A stretch of DNA of 64,000 bases from Wolfiporia cocos (taxonomy: Eukaryota > Basidiomycota > Agaricomycetes > Polyporales > Phaeolaceae). Location: contig JACCLO010000007.1 in assembly GCA_029448655.1 (NCBI GenBank), positions 1,488,001-1,552,000 of the forward strand. Direction: 5' to 3'. The translations under genes and the position numbers were made by a program. This document shows positions 23,071 to 35,713 of the stretch, piece after piece (the first letter of the stretch is position 1; each line of letters opens with the position of its first letter). Under the pieces are notes generated by a model. That model saw only the letters and a list, made by a program, of their open reading frames with translations. It had not been told where the DNA came from and made no database searches.

Positions 23071-26000
23071 CTAGCTCGATGGAGTTTGCCCCGAGCTTTC
23101 TGTCGTGCCCTGCACGGTTGCGGGGGATGTCATGAGCGACTGATTTGCAGTACTGATGTCTGGATGACTCTCCGCTGCGGTGGAGGGCTGCCGTCCTGCG
23201 ATCGGGATACTGGTCGGCTCAGCATGTTCGCTGTGATGAGGGGATTCCAAGCCGTGAATGGAAGGATCGTGCGTCGACGACGCCGGAGGCGTCTCTCGTC
23301 GCTCGTGCGGGCTCGGCGGGAGGGAGCTACGATCAAGCGGTGGGACGGGTGGCACCTGCTCTGCGAGCTCAACCTCGTCCGCGCGCCACTGCTCTCTCAA
23401 CGGATGGCCAAAGGTGTGGTTGTCCTGGGAGCTCCTTACTCCCTCCGACGCGGAGTCGCCGTACGGTGAGTCTGACAGTCGTACCATAGAGTGGGCACGA
23501 GACCGCACCAGCTCTAGCGATGACCTCGACGCAGTACCAATCGAGTGGATTAAAGACTGTGCTCTGGAGCGCGCGGACTCTGACCGAGACGTCGTCGACG
23601 TCGAGCGGGACCGCGATTGGGAGCCGGAGCCGATACTTCTGCCTGACCGCGATCGAGATCCGTTGCTACGGCGATGCGACGCGCCGCTGCCATGTCGACG
23701 TACATTTCCTAATGAAGACCTGGGACTCGGGCCTGTGGACAACAGGCCAACGCTATCTTGCTCTTCTTCCTCTATCGAGCCTTCTGCTTCCGGCACATCC
23801 ATCAACGAACCCTCGTATGCTTCGTCGCCGCTGTGCTCGTACGGTGGCAAAGGAGCGGGGCCAAACGTCATGTCTAGATCAGAGCGGGGCACGCTTTCTG
23901 CGCGTGTCAGCGCACGAGGTCGAGGAGGCGATGGCGGCGGAGAACCAGCCGGAGACTGCACTGCAGGTACCGTCCCCGCGCGCGCGCGCCTTTGCACCTG
24001 TGGATGGCGCGGCGGCATTGGTATGCCATTGCCGCTGAAACTGGACCCCTGCGGACTGGCCGGATTGGAATTCCCGGTTGACCGAGAGTCGGTGCCTGTG
24101 GATTGTGTGGATCTAGAGACTCCTGTTGATCGCGACTGTGTGGACCGCGATTGCATCGAGCGCGTGTGCGCCGAGTGGGGTGCGGAATGGGCGTAGGGCG
24201 AGACATACGAGGTGGGCGAGACACTGCCGCCGCGGGTGGGGCGGCGGTATTGGAACGGGTATCGGGACGTCGTGATAGGTCGGCCTAGGCTAGACATTGA
24301 CGCCGACGTGCGTCGATCCGAGGGCTCTTCGCTTGCTTCCTCCTCCAAGTCCTCCTCGCCCTCCAGTTCGTGGTCGTCATTTTCCACCGTGGGCGACGGT
24401 AACTCCCCTTCTGCGTGAGACGTGGGGAATGGGACGCTTTCCTCTGACGAGGATAGCTGTGCGCCAGGGCCGACGAACGGGTAAGGGAGTTTGGTGAGCG
24501 GCGGCGTCGGCGGATGCGCAGGCTGTTTCTCCCTCGCGCGCGTCGACGCCGGCGTTGTCGCCGTGCTGGGCAGGTCCGGCGCAGACTCGCTCGCGCGCGG
24601 CTTCTCGTCCTCGACGCTCCCCTCTGCCTGCGGGACGGGCGACGAGAACAGCTCATCCGACAGCACGCCTCGGCGCGGCGGGTGGTGGCCGGACGGAAGG
24701 CCCACGGCCGCGAAAACGCGCTCGATGCCCTCGAACGGCACCGCGGGCAGGTCGACGCCCTCTTTGCCCGGGCCCGGGCTCGCGCGCGGCGGTTTTGTAG
24801 TGAGGCAGAGGTCGTGTGCGTCCTTGAGGCGCATCAGCGTGCATTCCTTCCAGGACCAGGGGAGCGCATCCGAGTCGGTGATGGCGTCGCCCACAACCGA
24901 GCCCGCCTTCTCGATTTCTTCTTCCTCCCAGCGATAGCGGGGCCCGCAGAGACCGGCGCAGCCTTGGCCGCTCAGAACCCAGAGGCCAATCCTATGGGGG
25001 TTGGGCAGTTAACGGTAGAAAAGCATAACAGGCTTTCTCGATCTCAAGCGACACGTACAAGCTCAAGAGGAAGATCAGAATGCGCCATGCCGTCCAAGCG
25101 GCGTTAGCAATAAGGACACCGCGGGAATAGTCGGTTAGCGTTCCGTCCGGGCGGAAGAACGTCCCGTCTCGCGGGCTGATACCTGCATCTGCCAGGGCGA
25201 CGTCGCCCGCTTGAGGTGTCCAGAATGCTAGCAGCAGGGCCAGCGAGAGCCCTGCGCGCGGTAGCAGGAGAGCAACTGTGGGCCAGTTTTGTGAGTAGTA
25301 ATATGCAGTTTCGGCGAGGCCGTCGCGGAGAGAGCCGTGTTCGCCGTAAAAGGCAGTGGTTCGTAAGTGGTAAAGAAAGCAAAAATTAGTGTAGGACGTC
25401 ATGCAGACGTAGTTAAAAGCGGGTGAGGATAGGTATATGGGGAACATTAGCGGTCGTTCTGCTCGGTTGCACTGATCAGTGACGAGTGCTCAAGACGGAC
25501 CGACAGAAGCTACTCACTAACTCTCCAACGTCGATAGAAGGAATATACAAGCTCGTACACAATAAAGACTACAACGATCCATACAGCCCAGCACGCGATG
25601 TAGGCGGCCGCGCCTAAAGCCCAATTCCTCCCGGAGCCAGGCACACCAGGCGCGGCGGGATTTGGGTACTTGGCCACTCTTTGAACATGTGTCAGCGGCG
25701 TTGCACCAGAATATCCGGGCTACTCACAGAATCAAGATAAAAACCGCATTGAAGTCGAAGAACGTTTGAAGTGGAATATGCGTAAAGATAAGTATACGAA
25801 AGAGATAGAAGAATAGACGCATCGTCCATGAGGGATATCGCAGCAACTCTAAGCGCAGCCCCGCAGACCGAAACCTAGGCCGTGGAATTTGAGACAGCAG
25901 GGCTCCAGAGCCCAACAGCGTCGGCGTCATGCCAGCACTTGTAGCCCGAGACCATACACGTGCATGTGCATGAGGAAGTCTGCGCGACTGGTCGGTCGGT

Positions 26001-26395
26001 TCGCGTCTAGCCGTGGGATCTGCTCCCTCCTGTGCATCGCTCTGCATGCTCAGGATGCGAACCGAACGTGGTGTTGGTTTACGCCCGCCTTCGTATGGCT
26101 CACTGCTCGGTCCCGGTTCGCTGAACATCGCTCCCAGATGTACTGAGGATTGAAGGGTCGACCGTGGTGCTGGCGGAGGTGGTCGTTTTGGGAGCCATGA
26201 CGGGTAACCCTCAGAGCTCGAAGGGGCTGGAGGAGATTGCGGGGAAGGAGAAGGCGTGAGGCGCGCAACCGCGACGCCCTGTTCCTCCTGGTGATCGCCC
26301 GAGCTCTCGGTACCTTGCGAAATAGATCGTGTATCCGTAGAAATTGGTGATGGCTCTCCCGACGTTGGCGAGCCCGAGGTGTACTGTCGTGACAT
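23071..26395 (-). CDS. Five-TM membrane protein with a long Ser/Arg/Pro-rich tail
   Basis: Start ATG 26395 (MSRQYTSGSPTSGEPSP), stop TAG 23071-23073, about 1000 aa. A Ser/Pro-rich N-terminus of about 190 residues is followed by TM1 (MRLFFYLFRILIFTHIPL), TM2 (YIACWAVWIVVVFIVYELVY), TM3 (around FNYVCMTSYTNFCFLYHL), TM4 (LPRAGLSLALLLAFW) and TM5 (AWRILIFLLSL joined by a 66-nt intron to IGLWVLSG). After TM5 a single exon gives about 600 residues of disordered sequence. It holds acidic blocks (ELEGEEDLEEEASEE), RS-type repeats around SRSTQSRSTG and RSRSGRSIGSGSQSRSRS, and many PxxP motifs. I do not recognise the family. The tail looks cytosolic and a likely target of SR-type or proline-directed kinases, which is inference. 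The reverse complement of the tail is also open over 300 codons, which is only a composition effect. Confidence 0.8.
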
Positions 26396-28825
26396 GGTCG
26401 TAATTAGGCAGCGATAGCATGCAACGTGAATAGGGTAAGTCAGAAGGAGCAGAGTCCGAGTTCCTCTATGCCCAGACGATTAGATGGCGACCCACGCGGG
26501 CGTAGCACGTCCAGCCGAACGCAGGCACTGAGGCTAAGTCGCTGCTGGACCTTGAACGCCAGAGCCTCGTGTGCGATGACGATGGGCAGCCTCGTGTAGG
26601 CGAGCGGAGAAACGCGCAGGGGACGCGGGATCAACAACTTACCCAAACTTGGAACAAACTTATAGCCGGTGAGGATTCCCGGAAAGAGCCGTCCATCCGA
26701 AATAGTATGCTTCCGCGAGGATTCGTGCGCTAAAGCTCGAGGCACACAGGCAGCAGCAGCAGCCGCTATCAAAGAACTTCGGGAATGAAAAGTAGGCGAT
26801 CAGCAAGTCAGTTCTCCTCGGCTGGACATATTTTAGAGCGAACATATAACACTGTTGAAGGTACCGGGCTTCATTGTTTTGTGGCGTTATTCTCCTGGGC
26901 CGGCGACCAGCTTGCGCTGTCATGTCGATCGTCGCAAGGGAAAGATCAGCTCAATGAGGTCAGTCCTTTGACTCACAGAAGCTGATTCCATCTGTGGCGG
27001 GATCCTCGAGGCCTGATCAGCAACCCATGCGCGCGTTCGGGTTACACACATGGCCGAGGGTTTCAGGATGACGGCGGGCCGTTCCCATCAGCGTCTCCGA
27101 AGATGCAAAGTGCTGCCGGGCCCAGGAAGGACGAGATGCGTGCCGCTGCTGCAGGGAAGGGAACATCTAGGCTCCTTGTGCTCGGAATTTGTTTCAAGAA
27201 CTACTTGCCACGGTTTTCTTGTGAGGCCAGAACAATAGCATTCGTATTGCATATAGTTGAACGTGAATAGGGTGCGCAATGAACTTCGATACCATGTGGC
27301 ATGATGGGCGATGCGCTAACAGTCCGTGACTTGACAACGTGGTCTGGAGAGAATACGCATTATCTCGCCCCTGCGAGGAAGTGGTGGTCGCTGACCTTGA
27401 CTAACAACCCAATAGAGAGTTTTTGTGATGGTCTAATCGCCGAACATACTTGGTCGACTGTCTGCTTCGCTTGGCTGAGAGCCCCAGCCAGAATTCGCAC
27501 CATGACCCGCGGCCAATGGCGCGCCCTATGGCCTTGCAAGAACTAGGTCTGATTTATTCAATATCCGACCAAGCGGATTTACCTTTGCTTCACTGAAGAC
27601 GTCTCCCCCTACGCCACACCTGACTATATGCGGCAGAGCTACGTCTCGGATATTCACGCGGATGGTGGAACGTGTAACACATTGATATTGTTATCTATTG
27701 ACAATATATGTCTGATGATTCGTTCGAACATGCTTGCACCAGTCCGGATTGGGCGTAAGTTCCAAAGCGTCCTTCTCGACAATGCTTGACGAATTCACTC
27801 TGTATGTTTGAACAGCTGGTTGATGCTTCCATCTTAGTTTCAGGATGATTACTCACTTTGCATAGATACTATTGTTTGTCATCGATATCTGTCGATGGTC
27901 ACCGGTCAGCAACGGAGACCGACTCTCTTTTATACCTACTGCCCATCCTGTCCGCGGTCAGGATTTTTTCATTCACGTTGGCGGTTTGGCCAATTGAGAA
28001 GAGTGTAGTACTCGTCGGCTGACAGAGTCTCATCTCTTATGGACCCCGTAAGACGCTCATGCTGAGATATTATGCTGCGGTACGCGAGGACGAAAATTGC
28101 TGAGCGTCGTCCTTTGGACTGCGGATAGGAGCATTTTATATTCCTCCAACGCTCTACCACTGTGGGCGCAGGGCTCACCTTCCTAATATGACAGGGAATT
28201 AGCTTTCGGTCCTCTTCGACTGGTCATAGGCGCAGCTATGACATAACTTGCGCGTGGTTGGCACGTTGTCCTAATCTCCGTCTAGGTGGCATGTTCATGC
28301 TAGTATTCAAACTCTGCAATGGGTTCTAGAGCTCACTGAACCTGTATGCACTAAATACCAAGTTCAACTGGATTTCACTTTGTGAATGCGGAGCGGTTGT
28401 GTGACAATATCATATCTTCGTCTGATATAGTCCGGACGTCAGTTCTGCGATATATAAATGTGCATATAACAATATAAGACTGCACCTAGACCAGTAGTCA
28501 TCTTGTGGAAAGGTGTGGCTTCATGTGTGGCATGAGAAGCGCGCGACACTAGCGTTCTCTTTATGGCAAGAAAGTTGCCCGATTCGGAAGTTTAGAGATG
28601 CTCGCGACATCATGATGTGTATCGTTCATGAATATAGGGATATGTTCTCCGTTAATACGCTTGAGCAGACCTTATTCTGGTAAGTGAGCTTACGTAATGT
28701 TAATACTCCCGCATGCGTGTTAGCCGCCGGCGCGCCCACCAGCCTGAGCTCAAACGCTCATCTCAAATTCCACGTTCCTTCCTAACGTTGCTTGCTTTCA
28801 CCATTCACTTGCTCTACAAACCCGC
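26396..28825. other. 2.4-kb spacer between divergent genes
   Basis: It separates the minus-strand membrane-protein gene from the plus-strand IMD/BAR-like gene and so contains both promoters. Short open frames occur (for example 26440-26772 minus, 27301-27546 plus), but none has a recognisable domain or convincing splice neighbours. I see no transposon ends, tRNA or tandem array. Confidence 0.45.
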
Positions 28826-31800
28826 ATGGTTCACCGGCCAGCAGACTCGCGCCTTCTCACAAACCTACTTTCACACGAGAAGGACTACTCCAAACACCTT
28901 GGGCACCTCCTCGAGCACTCTCAGGTTTCGCTTGCTTCGTTTTCTGCCTACGCATCTGCTTCGGCGCCGCCACTTTCTCAGGTCATCATAGCGGTAGCGG
29001 GTACACTCGCTGGGGCAGATGACGCTCTGCGCAAGTACGCTGCGTCCCTCGAGGGTTGGCAAGCCCAGCTAAAAGCTCTCAAGGACCTCGAGGACGAGGT
29101 GGGCAATGTCATGCGCGACCGCGAGATTCTGTGAGTTTTCAAATCATAATGCGAATGACTTCTTGCGCATACAAGGGGCTGGATGCTGCCGTGTGAATGA
29201 GGATGAATGTTCGGGATGCTGGTCTTAGTCTTGGCGGTCGCTCCGGAGTCTGGCGAAGGTGCATCCATTCTAGTGACGGCGCCCTGGGTCAGTTTGACAG
29301 TCTCCATGCAGATGGCGTACGGTCTACTTGTATGCGCATATATGACGGGCTGCTACGCAGATTCATGCTTAACGATATGGTGCGGAACACCATGCGTGCT
29401 CGGTGCGAGGACCCAGCGCTGAGCAGAGCTAGTACTTGCTGAATGAGGCATAGAGGAAGGGTGGGTCAACGCATGTTTCGTCGTCCGCGCTCTTCCTCCA
29501 AACTCGCCGCAAGCGCTCTGCCGCTGTTATCATTCACCCGTGCACTCTTTATGTCGAGCGGTGATGCAGCAGTCGTGCGTTTAGGTTGTTTACGCCACTT
29601 CTCGATGCACGAGAGAACTGGTTCCTTTCTGAGTTCCGTCTCGTGGAAACTCGCGTCCCAAATGCTCTGTGCGGCGCATTTCTGGGTTACTCCTTGCGCT
29701 CTCGGTGCCAGAATAGGAACTCGCGCGCAGCGCGAACGCTCTGCGGTCGCGTGTCGCGTCGGGCCCCTTCCCCCCAAAACCATTTACGACTAGCTGAGGC
29801 AGCGAGTACCATCAAGTACTCGCGATTCACACCTCCCGCCTGCCATCCCGAACTCGCAACTAGGAAGTCATATTTCTATTAAGCAATTTCGCGTTCACCG
29901 TGTTGCCATTCGATACTTCATGCGCACCGTACTGATTGCTACCATGTCGTGGACATCGCAGAGTGACACGCCTCATCAAGGCCTCAAAGCAGCAGAAGCC
30001 GACGCGCGACTCGCTCCTCGGCGCTTCGGGGTCCAGCTCGTCGCTCAACTTCCCAAAGCCCGAGGTGTCCGTCGGCCCCAAGCTCTCGAGTGCGCAGACC
30101 GAGCTGCAGGCATGCGAAGCGCACCTCGCTATGAAGGAGCGCGAGCTCGACAGCCTGCGCGTGAGCGCGGTCCAATCCGGTCTTCAGGCGCGCTGCAAGG
30201 CGATGGTCGAGTGCGGCTGGACGTGGGGTGAGATGGGCAAGGAGGGGCTGCGGGCGCTAGAGATCATGAACGCACACAACGGACATGGTACGTGATGAGC
30301 TCATAAATCTTTCGGATCCACGAGGTTTCAGTGCACCGAACGCAGTCGGCGGGCGCGAACTCCAGTCAGCAATCGTGTTCTCCGCCTTACTTCGCCTGTT
30401 CTGACTTCGTTTCTCTCGTGCTGCTGCAGGTTCACACCCGTACTCGGCCCCCGCGAGGGCTTCGTCTTCTCGCTATTCTGATTCTGGTCACGCAGGCTCT
30501 GATAACTCTTCCCTAGCACCATCGCAGTCCGCATCTCAGATTGGCATGAGGATGCAATCGGACGCGGAAGGTTCATGGCGTGCTGCTTCACCTGACGTTA
30601 TTGCAACGCCCCCTAAGCCATATTCTTTCCATATTCCTCCCGCGCACTCCATATCGGAAAGTGCAGTGACAAACGGACGACCCCCTGCGCACTGGCGCAT
30701 CTCGGAGGTGGATGAGGAAGAGTCTGGCGGAAGTAGCGAGGAAGAGGTGCAGGATCCTGCTGCGGTTGAAGTGCACGAGAACGAGCGCTTTATGAGCAAG
30801 CGCAAGGCAAAGGCATCGGCGAAAGCATCTGCCAGTGCAGAGCCACAGCGCGCGTTCTCGATACGTTCGCCCAAAGAGAGCACGGATACGGATAGGCGCG
30901 TGCATTTTCCGCCTCCCTCGCCGATAGCGGAGAGCTCGCCCGAGCACTCGAAGAAGAAGGATCGACATCGAAGTGGGTCCATGTCGTTGTTCGGGCGCAG
31001 TCTCGCCGCGCTGTTCCACAAGGACAAGGGCACGTCGCATGCGGACGGGCGTGACTCGTCGCCACCACCGAGCACCGGCTCGAGGTGGCATACGCGGACA
31101 GACCGGTACCTCGCGAAGTCACGGAGAGCCGACGATAGCTCGGGGGACGAAGGACCTTCTCGAGGGCTGTACTCGACATGGTCGCCGGTGTACGCGCGTA
31201 GTAGTGACGTACCGGTACCGCAATCGAAGACGTCCCTCGTGCCTTCACCTTCTGAGCCCGTTGTACCTAGCACTCCACAGCGGCTGAAGAAGAAGGCGAG
31301 GCGGGCCTCAGCTCAAGTTCATCCTACGGCAAGACCAGACAACGACGCAAACAAGGGATGGATAAGCGATGGTGGAAATGGATCCGGCGCCGAGGCAAAA
31401 GTTAAGCGCGCTGCCTCAGTAAAGAGGAGCGACTCTGTACAGATCGCAAGCCCCAAGATGAATGGAGATGCTGTACTGCATAACCCTGATCCCAGCACAT
31501 CGAGGGCCAGAACTTCTGCCACTAGCGGGACCTTGGCTGGCAATGGCTCGAAGACGTCCCTTGCGCGCAACAACTCTCTGTCGAAGCAGTCTGTGATGAG
31601 TGCACCATCCGCCCCCGCACGGGCGGCGTCTCCAATTCCACCGTTGCCTCCCCTAGCGCGCAAGCGCACGGCTTCCGTCGACATGACTGACTCTGCGCCA
31701 AAGCCCAGCGCCACCGCTCACGTCAAGGGTCACAGACGCACCGCATCCGTGGCTGCGCCCCACCGCTCCGGCCTGACACGCGACAACGACGGTCCGAGCC

Positions 31801-32651
31801 TCATGAGCATTGTCGAGGGTGTTTCGAAGCAGAACAGGGACGCATGGGCGCACCAGGACCCGGACCGCATGCTTGTGCTGCCCAAGGCACCGCCTCCGGC
31901 CAACGTCAGTATCGACCTCGACGCGATCCCGCGCGCGACTGCGGGCCCGTCTCAGCCGCGTGTACCAAGCAGGCGCAGCTCGCCACTGCTCAACCATTCG
32001 CAGATGTCCGCGTCTGCGTCGGCACCCTCGCTCCCGGCCACCGCGTCAAGGCCGCCCGTGAAGATGCCGCTGCGGTCGGCGCTGCGGAATAGCAGCAGGA
32101 CGCCGTCGCCGAACCCTCCCCTCCCTGCGAGCTCGGGGTCGCTCAGCGCGGCCTTGAACGGTGCAACTCCTGCAGCAGCCCCGCCTAATACATCAAACAC
32201 GCTGACCGTACCAAATTTGAAAAAGGACGACGATGCAATATCTATTTCTTCGTATGAGACAGGTCATGAGGAGCTTGATGATCCTGAGCCTGAGCCTGCT
32301 CCGCCTCCGCCTCCGCAAGAGGAGAAGCCGCATGGGCTCGGCGGCAGCGATCTCTCACAATCCACAAGCTCGACGATGATGACTGGGACTGCTCCGACGC
32401 GAAGAAAGAGCGTGCGAATGTCTCTACCGCCTACCTTCTCCGTCACGCCGCCTGCCATCGACGATGATGATTCGCCGAGGGGCCGTCATTCACCGTGGTC
32501 GTCTAAGACTGCGGAACGGCCTGCAATGTACACGGGACCGACTGGATGGTCCTCCAAAGTCCCTGATCACCGGCAGCGCGACATGTGGGAGGATTCCAGT
32601 GACGAAGACGAAGGGTATAGTGCGGCGAGACGGCTGCTCTCACGCATGTAG
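28826..32651 (+). CDS. IMD/BAR-like membrane-curvature protein with disordered C-terminus
   Basis: Exons 28826-29130, 29962-30287 and 30430-32651 sum to 2853 nt, or 950 aa. The first about 210 residues are helical and heptad-rich: LLTNLLSHEKDYSKHLGHLL, ALRKYAASLEGWQAQLKALK, then across the intron DREIL-VTRLIKASKQQKPTR and ELQACEAHLAMKERELDSLR. This is the layout of an I-BAR/IMD-type coiled-coil domain seen in fungal proteins of the Ivy1/IMD kind, which bind membranes. The remaining about 740 residues are low-complexity, rich in Ser, Pro and Arg, with acidic patches (EVDEEESGGSSEEEVQ) and poly-Pro (EPAPPPPPQEE), ending DEDEGYSAARRLLSRM. Intron 1 is 831 nt, far longer than any other intron here, while the protein reads straight across it (DREILVTRLIKASK). 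The cortical/endosomal scaffolding role is inferred from the domain only. Confidence 0.78.
29131..29961 (+). other. Unusually long (831-nt) intron in the IMD-like gene
   Basis: Donor ct|gtgagt at 29131, acceptor tcgcag at 29961. Splicing gives DREILVTRLIKASK without a gap. Other introns in the window are about 45-150 nt. I looked for terminal inverted repeats or target-site duplications inside it and found none. A minus-strand open frame (29466-29783, 105 codons) has no recognisable domain. Confidence 0.7.
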
Positions 32652-33091
32652 GCAAGTCATAGTGTCACTTGTCTGCTCAATCGAGATCCTATTCCCTCCG
32701 TGTACCCATGCATCCATTGGTGAGATTCTACGGGCCCTTATTCGTGCATGATATATGTATTGGTATCCTATTATGCAAATGGACTCGGGATATGATACTT
32801 CTGTGTAGATACTCGTTGTGACTCGTAGACTATCATACCAACACGTAGTGCCTCAGATATTAGGTAGCATATAGCGATTTAATTCCATACCGCCTCCTCA
32901 TACTAGTAACACTTACTCTATCTCGCAAGGAATATCATCATGAACGAGCAGTGCAGTGTACGGTATTACGTAAGCCGGCGTCTGATCTGCTAACTTTGAT
33001 TGCCTAAGTGTTGTCTTCATCGTATCGCTCTGAGCCACACGCTCCTTGCCTCTTACCCTCATCACCTCATCGCACGAGCAGTCGCGATATT
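32652..33091. other. Spacer between IMD-like gene and SUMO
   Basis: 440 bp between two plus-strand genes, AT-rich near 32750-32960. It must contain the IMD-like gene terminator and the SUMO promoter. No element is clearly recognisable. Confidence 0.5.
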
Positions 33092-33739
33092 ATGTCCGAA
33101 GCAGAGCACCACGCGCCCGCAGACGTCGGGCTCAAGGCGGAGGATCCCAACGCGCCGATCAACATCAAGGTGCGAGTCTATGTTCCTCCAGCGCCCAATG
33201 GGTACGGCGGTCGCCTTTGGGAATCATTTACACATGGCCGGATCTGGATCTTTAGGTGACGACGCAGACTGGGGAGGAAGTATTTTTCAAGATCAAGCGT
33301 AACACGAAATTAAGCAAGCTCCAAGGAGCATATGCTGCGAAAGTTGGCAAAGATGTCAGCAGTATCCGGTGAGTCATCTGTGCCATGACCCTGATTTATA
33401 TCCTTGGTAGTAGCTGGCCTTCATCCGCGCTGCTGCTCCGGTACTCAGGATATTTGGCGCAGGTTGTGGCACTCTATGCTCATAATGGACCCGTAGGTTT
33501 CTGTACGATGGTAACAGGATAAATGACGACGATACACCCGCATCACTGGACATGGAAGACAACGGTGCGTGATTTCGACAATAGATTACTTCTCAAACTG
33601 AGAGGTCTTTTCTCGCAGACACGATTGATGTAATGGTCGAACGTATGTTTCATTTCGTTGATTGCGGGCGATTCCTCGCATCATTGACGGTCCTGTTTCC
33701 TTTCCATCAACGTGAACAGAGGTTGGAGGTTCAGCATGA
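33092..33739 (+). CDS. SMT3: SUMO (small ubiquitin-like modifier precursor)
   Basis: Ubiquitin-like modifier conjugated to lysines of nuclear and other proteins. The five exons are 33092-33169, 33256-33368, 33497-33564, 33619-33642 and 33720-33739, summing to 303 nt, or 100 aa. An acidic/flexible N-terminus (MSEAEHHAPADVGLKAEDPN) precedes the beta-grasp fold: VTTQTGEEVFFKIKRNTKLS, KLQGAYAAKVGKDVSSIR, FLYDGNRINDDDTPASLDME and DNDTIDVMVEQVGG. The precursor ends GG-SA, so a Ulp1-type protease would remove two residues to expose the mature di-glycine. The DVMVEQVGG ending is diagnostic of SUMO rather than ubiquitin. The last exon supplies only QVGGSA. Confidence 0.97.
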
Positions 33740-34323
33740 CGTCTGCGGCACATATGATCTCTCGTTATTTGTTCATTATCCTGTAGTATCACTCATACAT
33801 ATCTCCTTGTCTCGTGCCATACATAATCCTGGCGATCGAATGTGTAACTCTCACGAGAGCTTCCTGTAAGCAGAACATATTCGTATCGGCGCCCCGGTCT
33901 ACTCAGTCGCAGCCGTATCCGACAACGGTGAGCGCAGATATATATTCGCCGTGGATACGCAAGCGCTTTCAGCCGCGGCGCTCGTCCGATTGATCTCCAG
34001 CGGACCCGCGGCGCTCGCGGTCTTTATAATAAAATGCGCGATCGCTGTTTACAGTGGCTATCAGCTTGTACTTTCTTGGCCTCAACATTTATATAGGCGT
34101 TGTGCGATTTTGTTTCGGTTCTCAGTCGTGTACTCTCGTAGTCACCATTCACCACCGTTGAGTGAGTCGATGTTACTACAGTGCAGCCCGCTTAGTATAA
34201 TATGCGGCATACTATACATCCTCGTGCTGTTTGCTGACTGGATTGAGTCTAGGACAGTCTATCTCTTCGTGCTCTAGCAGTGCGCATCTTGCCCAGCACT
34301 TGCTGCCACAGGCGTAGTGCAAT
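33740..34323. other. Spacer containing the left edge of the tandem duplication
   Basis: From about 34053 (agtggctatcagctt) the sequence is homologous to 36063 onward, i.e. the upstream region of the second BET2 copy. 33740-34052 has no counterpart elsewhere in the window and shows no gene. Confidence 0.6.
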
Positions 34324-35713
34324 ATGACCGCCACGAATTCTAGCGCAAAACTGGATGCTCCTCTTCATGTCAAGTACATCGAGTCCTTGGGCGAGGTTTG
34401 TTAATCATATCATTGCGACGCCATGATGCGTGACATGTGTACTAGAACAAGGATGATCTCACTTACCACCTTACCGCGCATCTACGCATGAATGCAGTTT
34501 ATTGGGGTCTAACTGCACTCTGTGTGATGAATAACAAGGATGCATTGGACCGCGAGGAAATGATCGATCTCGTAATGAGTTGCTGGGACGACAAGGCAGG
34601 TTGAGTTTGTCTTGATTGCTTATATATCTTCTAGTGTACTGACCCTCGTGATGCAAAGGAGGATTTGGAGCGCATCCTGACCATGACGCGCACATCGTGT
34701 CCACTCTGAGCGCGATCCAGATTCTCACAATTCAAGATGCGCTCGACAGGATTGACATTCCTCGTGTGGTTGAATGTACGCACCCAATACTATATGTACA
34801 ATTAATGCCTAACATACATTCAAACCAAGTCATTCTGTCACTCCAGCAGCCCTCGGGAGAATTTGCGGGTGATTCGTTTGGTGAGACGGACACCCGCTTT
34901 CTCTACTGCTCAGTCAACGCTCTCTCGCTTCTTGGACACCTACACGAATTAGACGTGGAGAAGACAGTGGGCTATATCCGCCGTTGCAGGAATTTTGACG
35001 GTGGATTCGGCGCGTCCGTTGGTGCTGAGAGCCATGCTATGCAAGGTGGATTTGTCCGCACACCTGTTCGGCGGAAGAGGGCGTTGTTAACGACCAGATT
35101 ATCAGTATTCGTGTGCACCGCCGCGCTTGCGATCCTTGATAGACTGGAGGAGATTGACCAGGAGACGCTGGCGTGGTGGTTAGCTGAGCGACAGGTACCT
35201 GACGGCGGATTGAATGGCCGCCCAGAGAAGCTTGAGGATGTCCGTACTTCATTGTATGGATGGCGCATGCATGCTGATACCCCTCACTCTTACAGGTTTG
35301 CTACAGCTTCTGGGTGCTTTCGGCGCTCTCGATATTGAGAAAACTGACATGGATTGATGCGAAAAAACTGACTTCATTTATTCTCTCCTCTCAGGTACGT
35401 GGCTCGGCCGATGTGGATGCAAGGGCTGACTCTCGACGCAGGACTTGGACAATGGCGGGATTGCAGACAGACCTGGGGACCTGCCGGATGTCTTCCACAC
35501 ACTGTTTGGCGTGGCAGGTATGTATACGCGCAATGGCAATGCTGAATACGCGTCAAACTCAGTCTCTTGCATGGCTTCGCAGGTCTCTCGCTTTTAGGAT
35601 ACCCGGGACTAGACGACCTTGACCCTGTATATTGCATGCCCGCTAGTCTGATTGAAAGCAAGGGGTTACGGAAGGGATGGGAAGCGCTCCCTCGGAGGAT
35701 TGAGGACAATTAA
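34324..35713 (+). CDS. BET2: Rab geranylgeranyltransferase beta subunit, copy A
   Basis: Catalytic beta subunit of Rab GGTase (type II), which attaches geranylgeranyl groups to C-terminal cysteines of Rab proteins. The eight exons are 34324-34395, 34446-34599, 34659-34775, 34830-35045, 35106-35239, 35296-35394, 35442-35517 and 35583-35713. They sum to 999 nt, or 332 aa, the normal size. The prenyltransferase repeats are visible: [79 protein letters not shown] and [18 protein letters not shown]. Zinc ligands are present: Asp and Cys in EDVCYSFW, His in DVFHTLFG. Exon 5 ends in the weak donor gat|gtccgt, shared with copy B. The N-terminus differs from copy B ([15 protein letters not shown]). 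No disabling mutation is seen. Confidence 0.94.

Noticed and set aside
23258..24196. 312-codon plus-strand open frame
   Set aside because: It is antisense to the long Ser/Arg/Pro-rich exon of the membrane protein. GC-rich repetitive codons keep the other strand open, and it has no domain or splice context.
30536..31273. 245-codon minus-strand open frame
   Set aside because: Antisense to the last exon of the IMD-like gene, with no recognisable feature.
34324..35713. BET2 copy A as a pseudogene
   Set aside because: Every exon joins in frame, the length is normal and the zinc ligands are kept, so I see no reason to call it broken even though its DPH3 neighbour is truncated.
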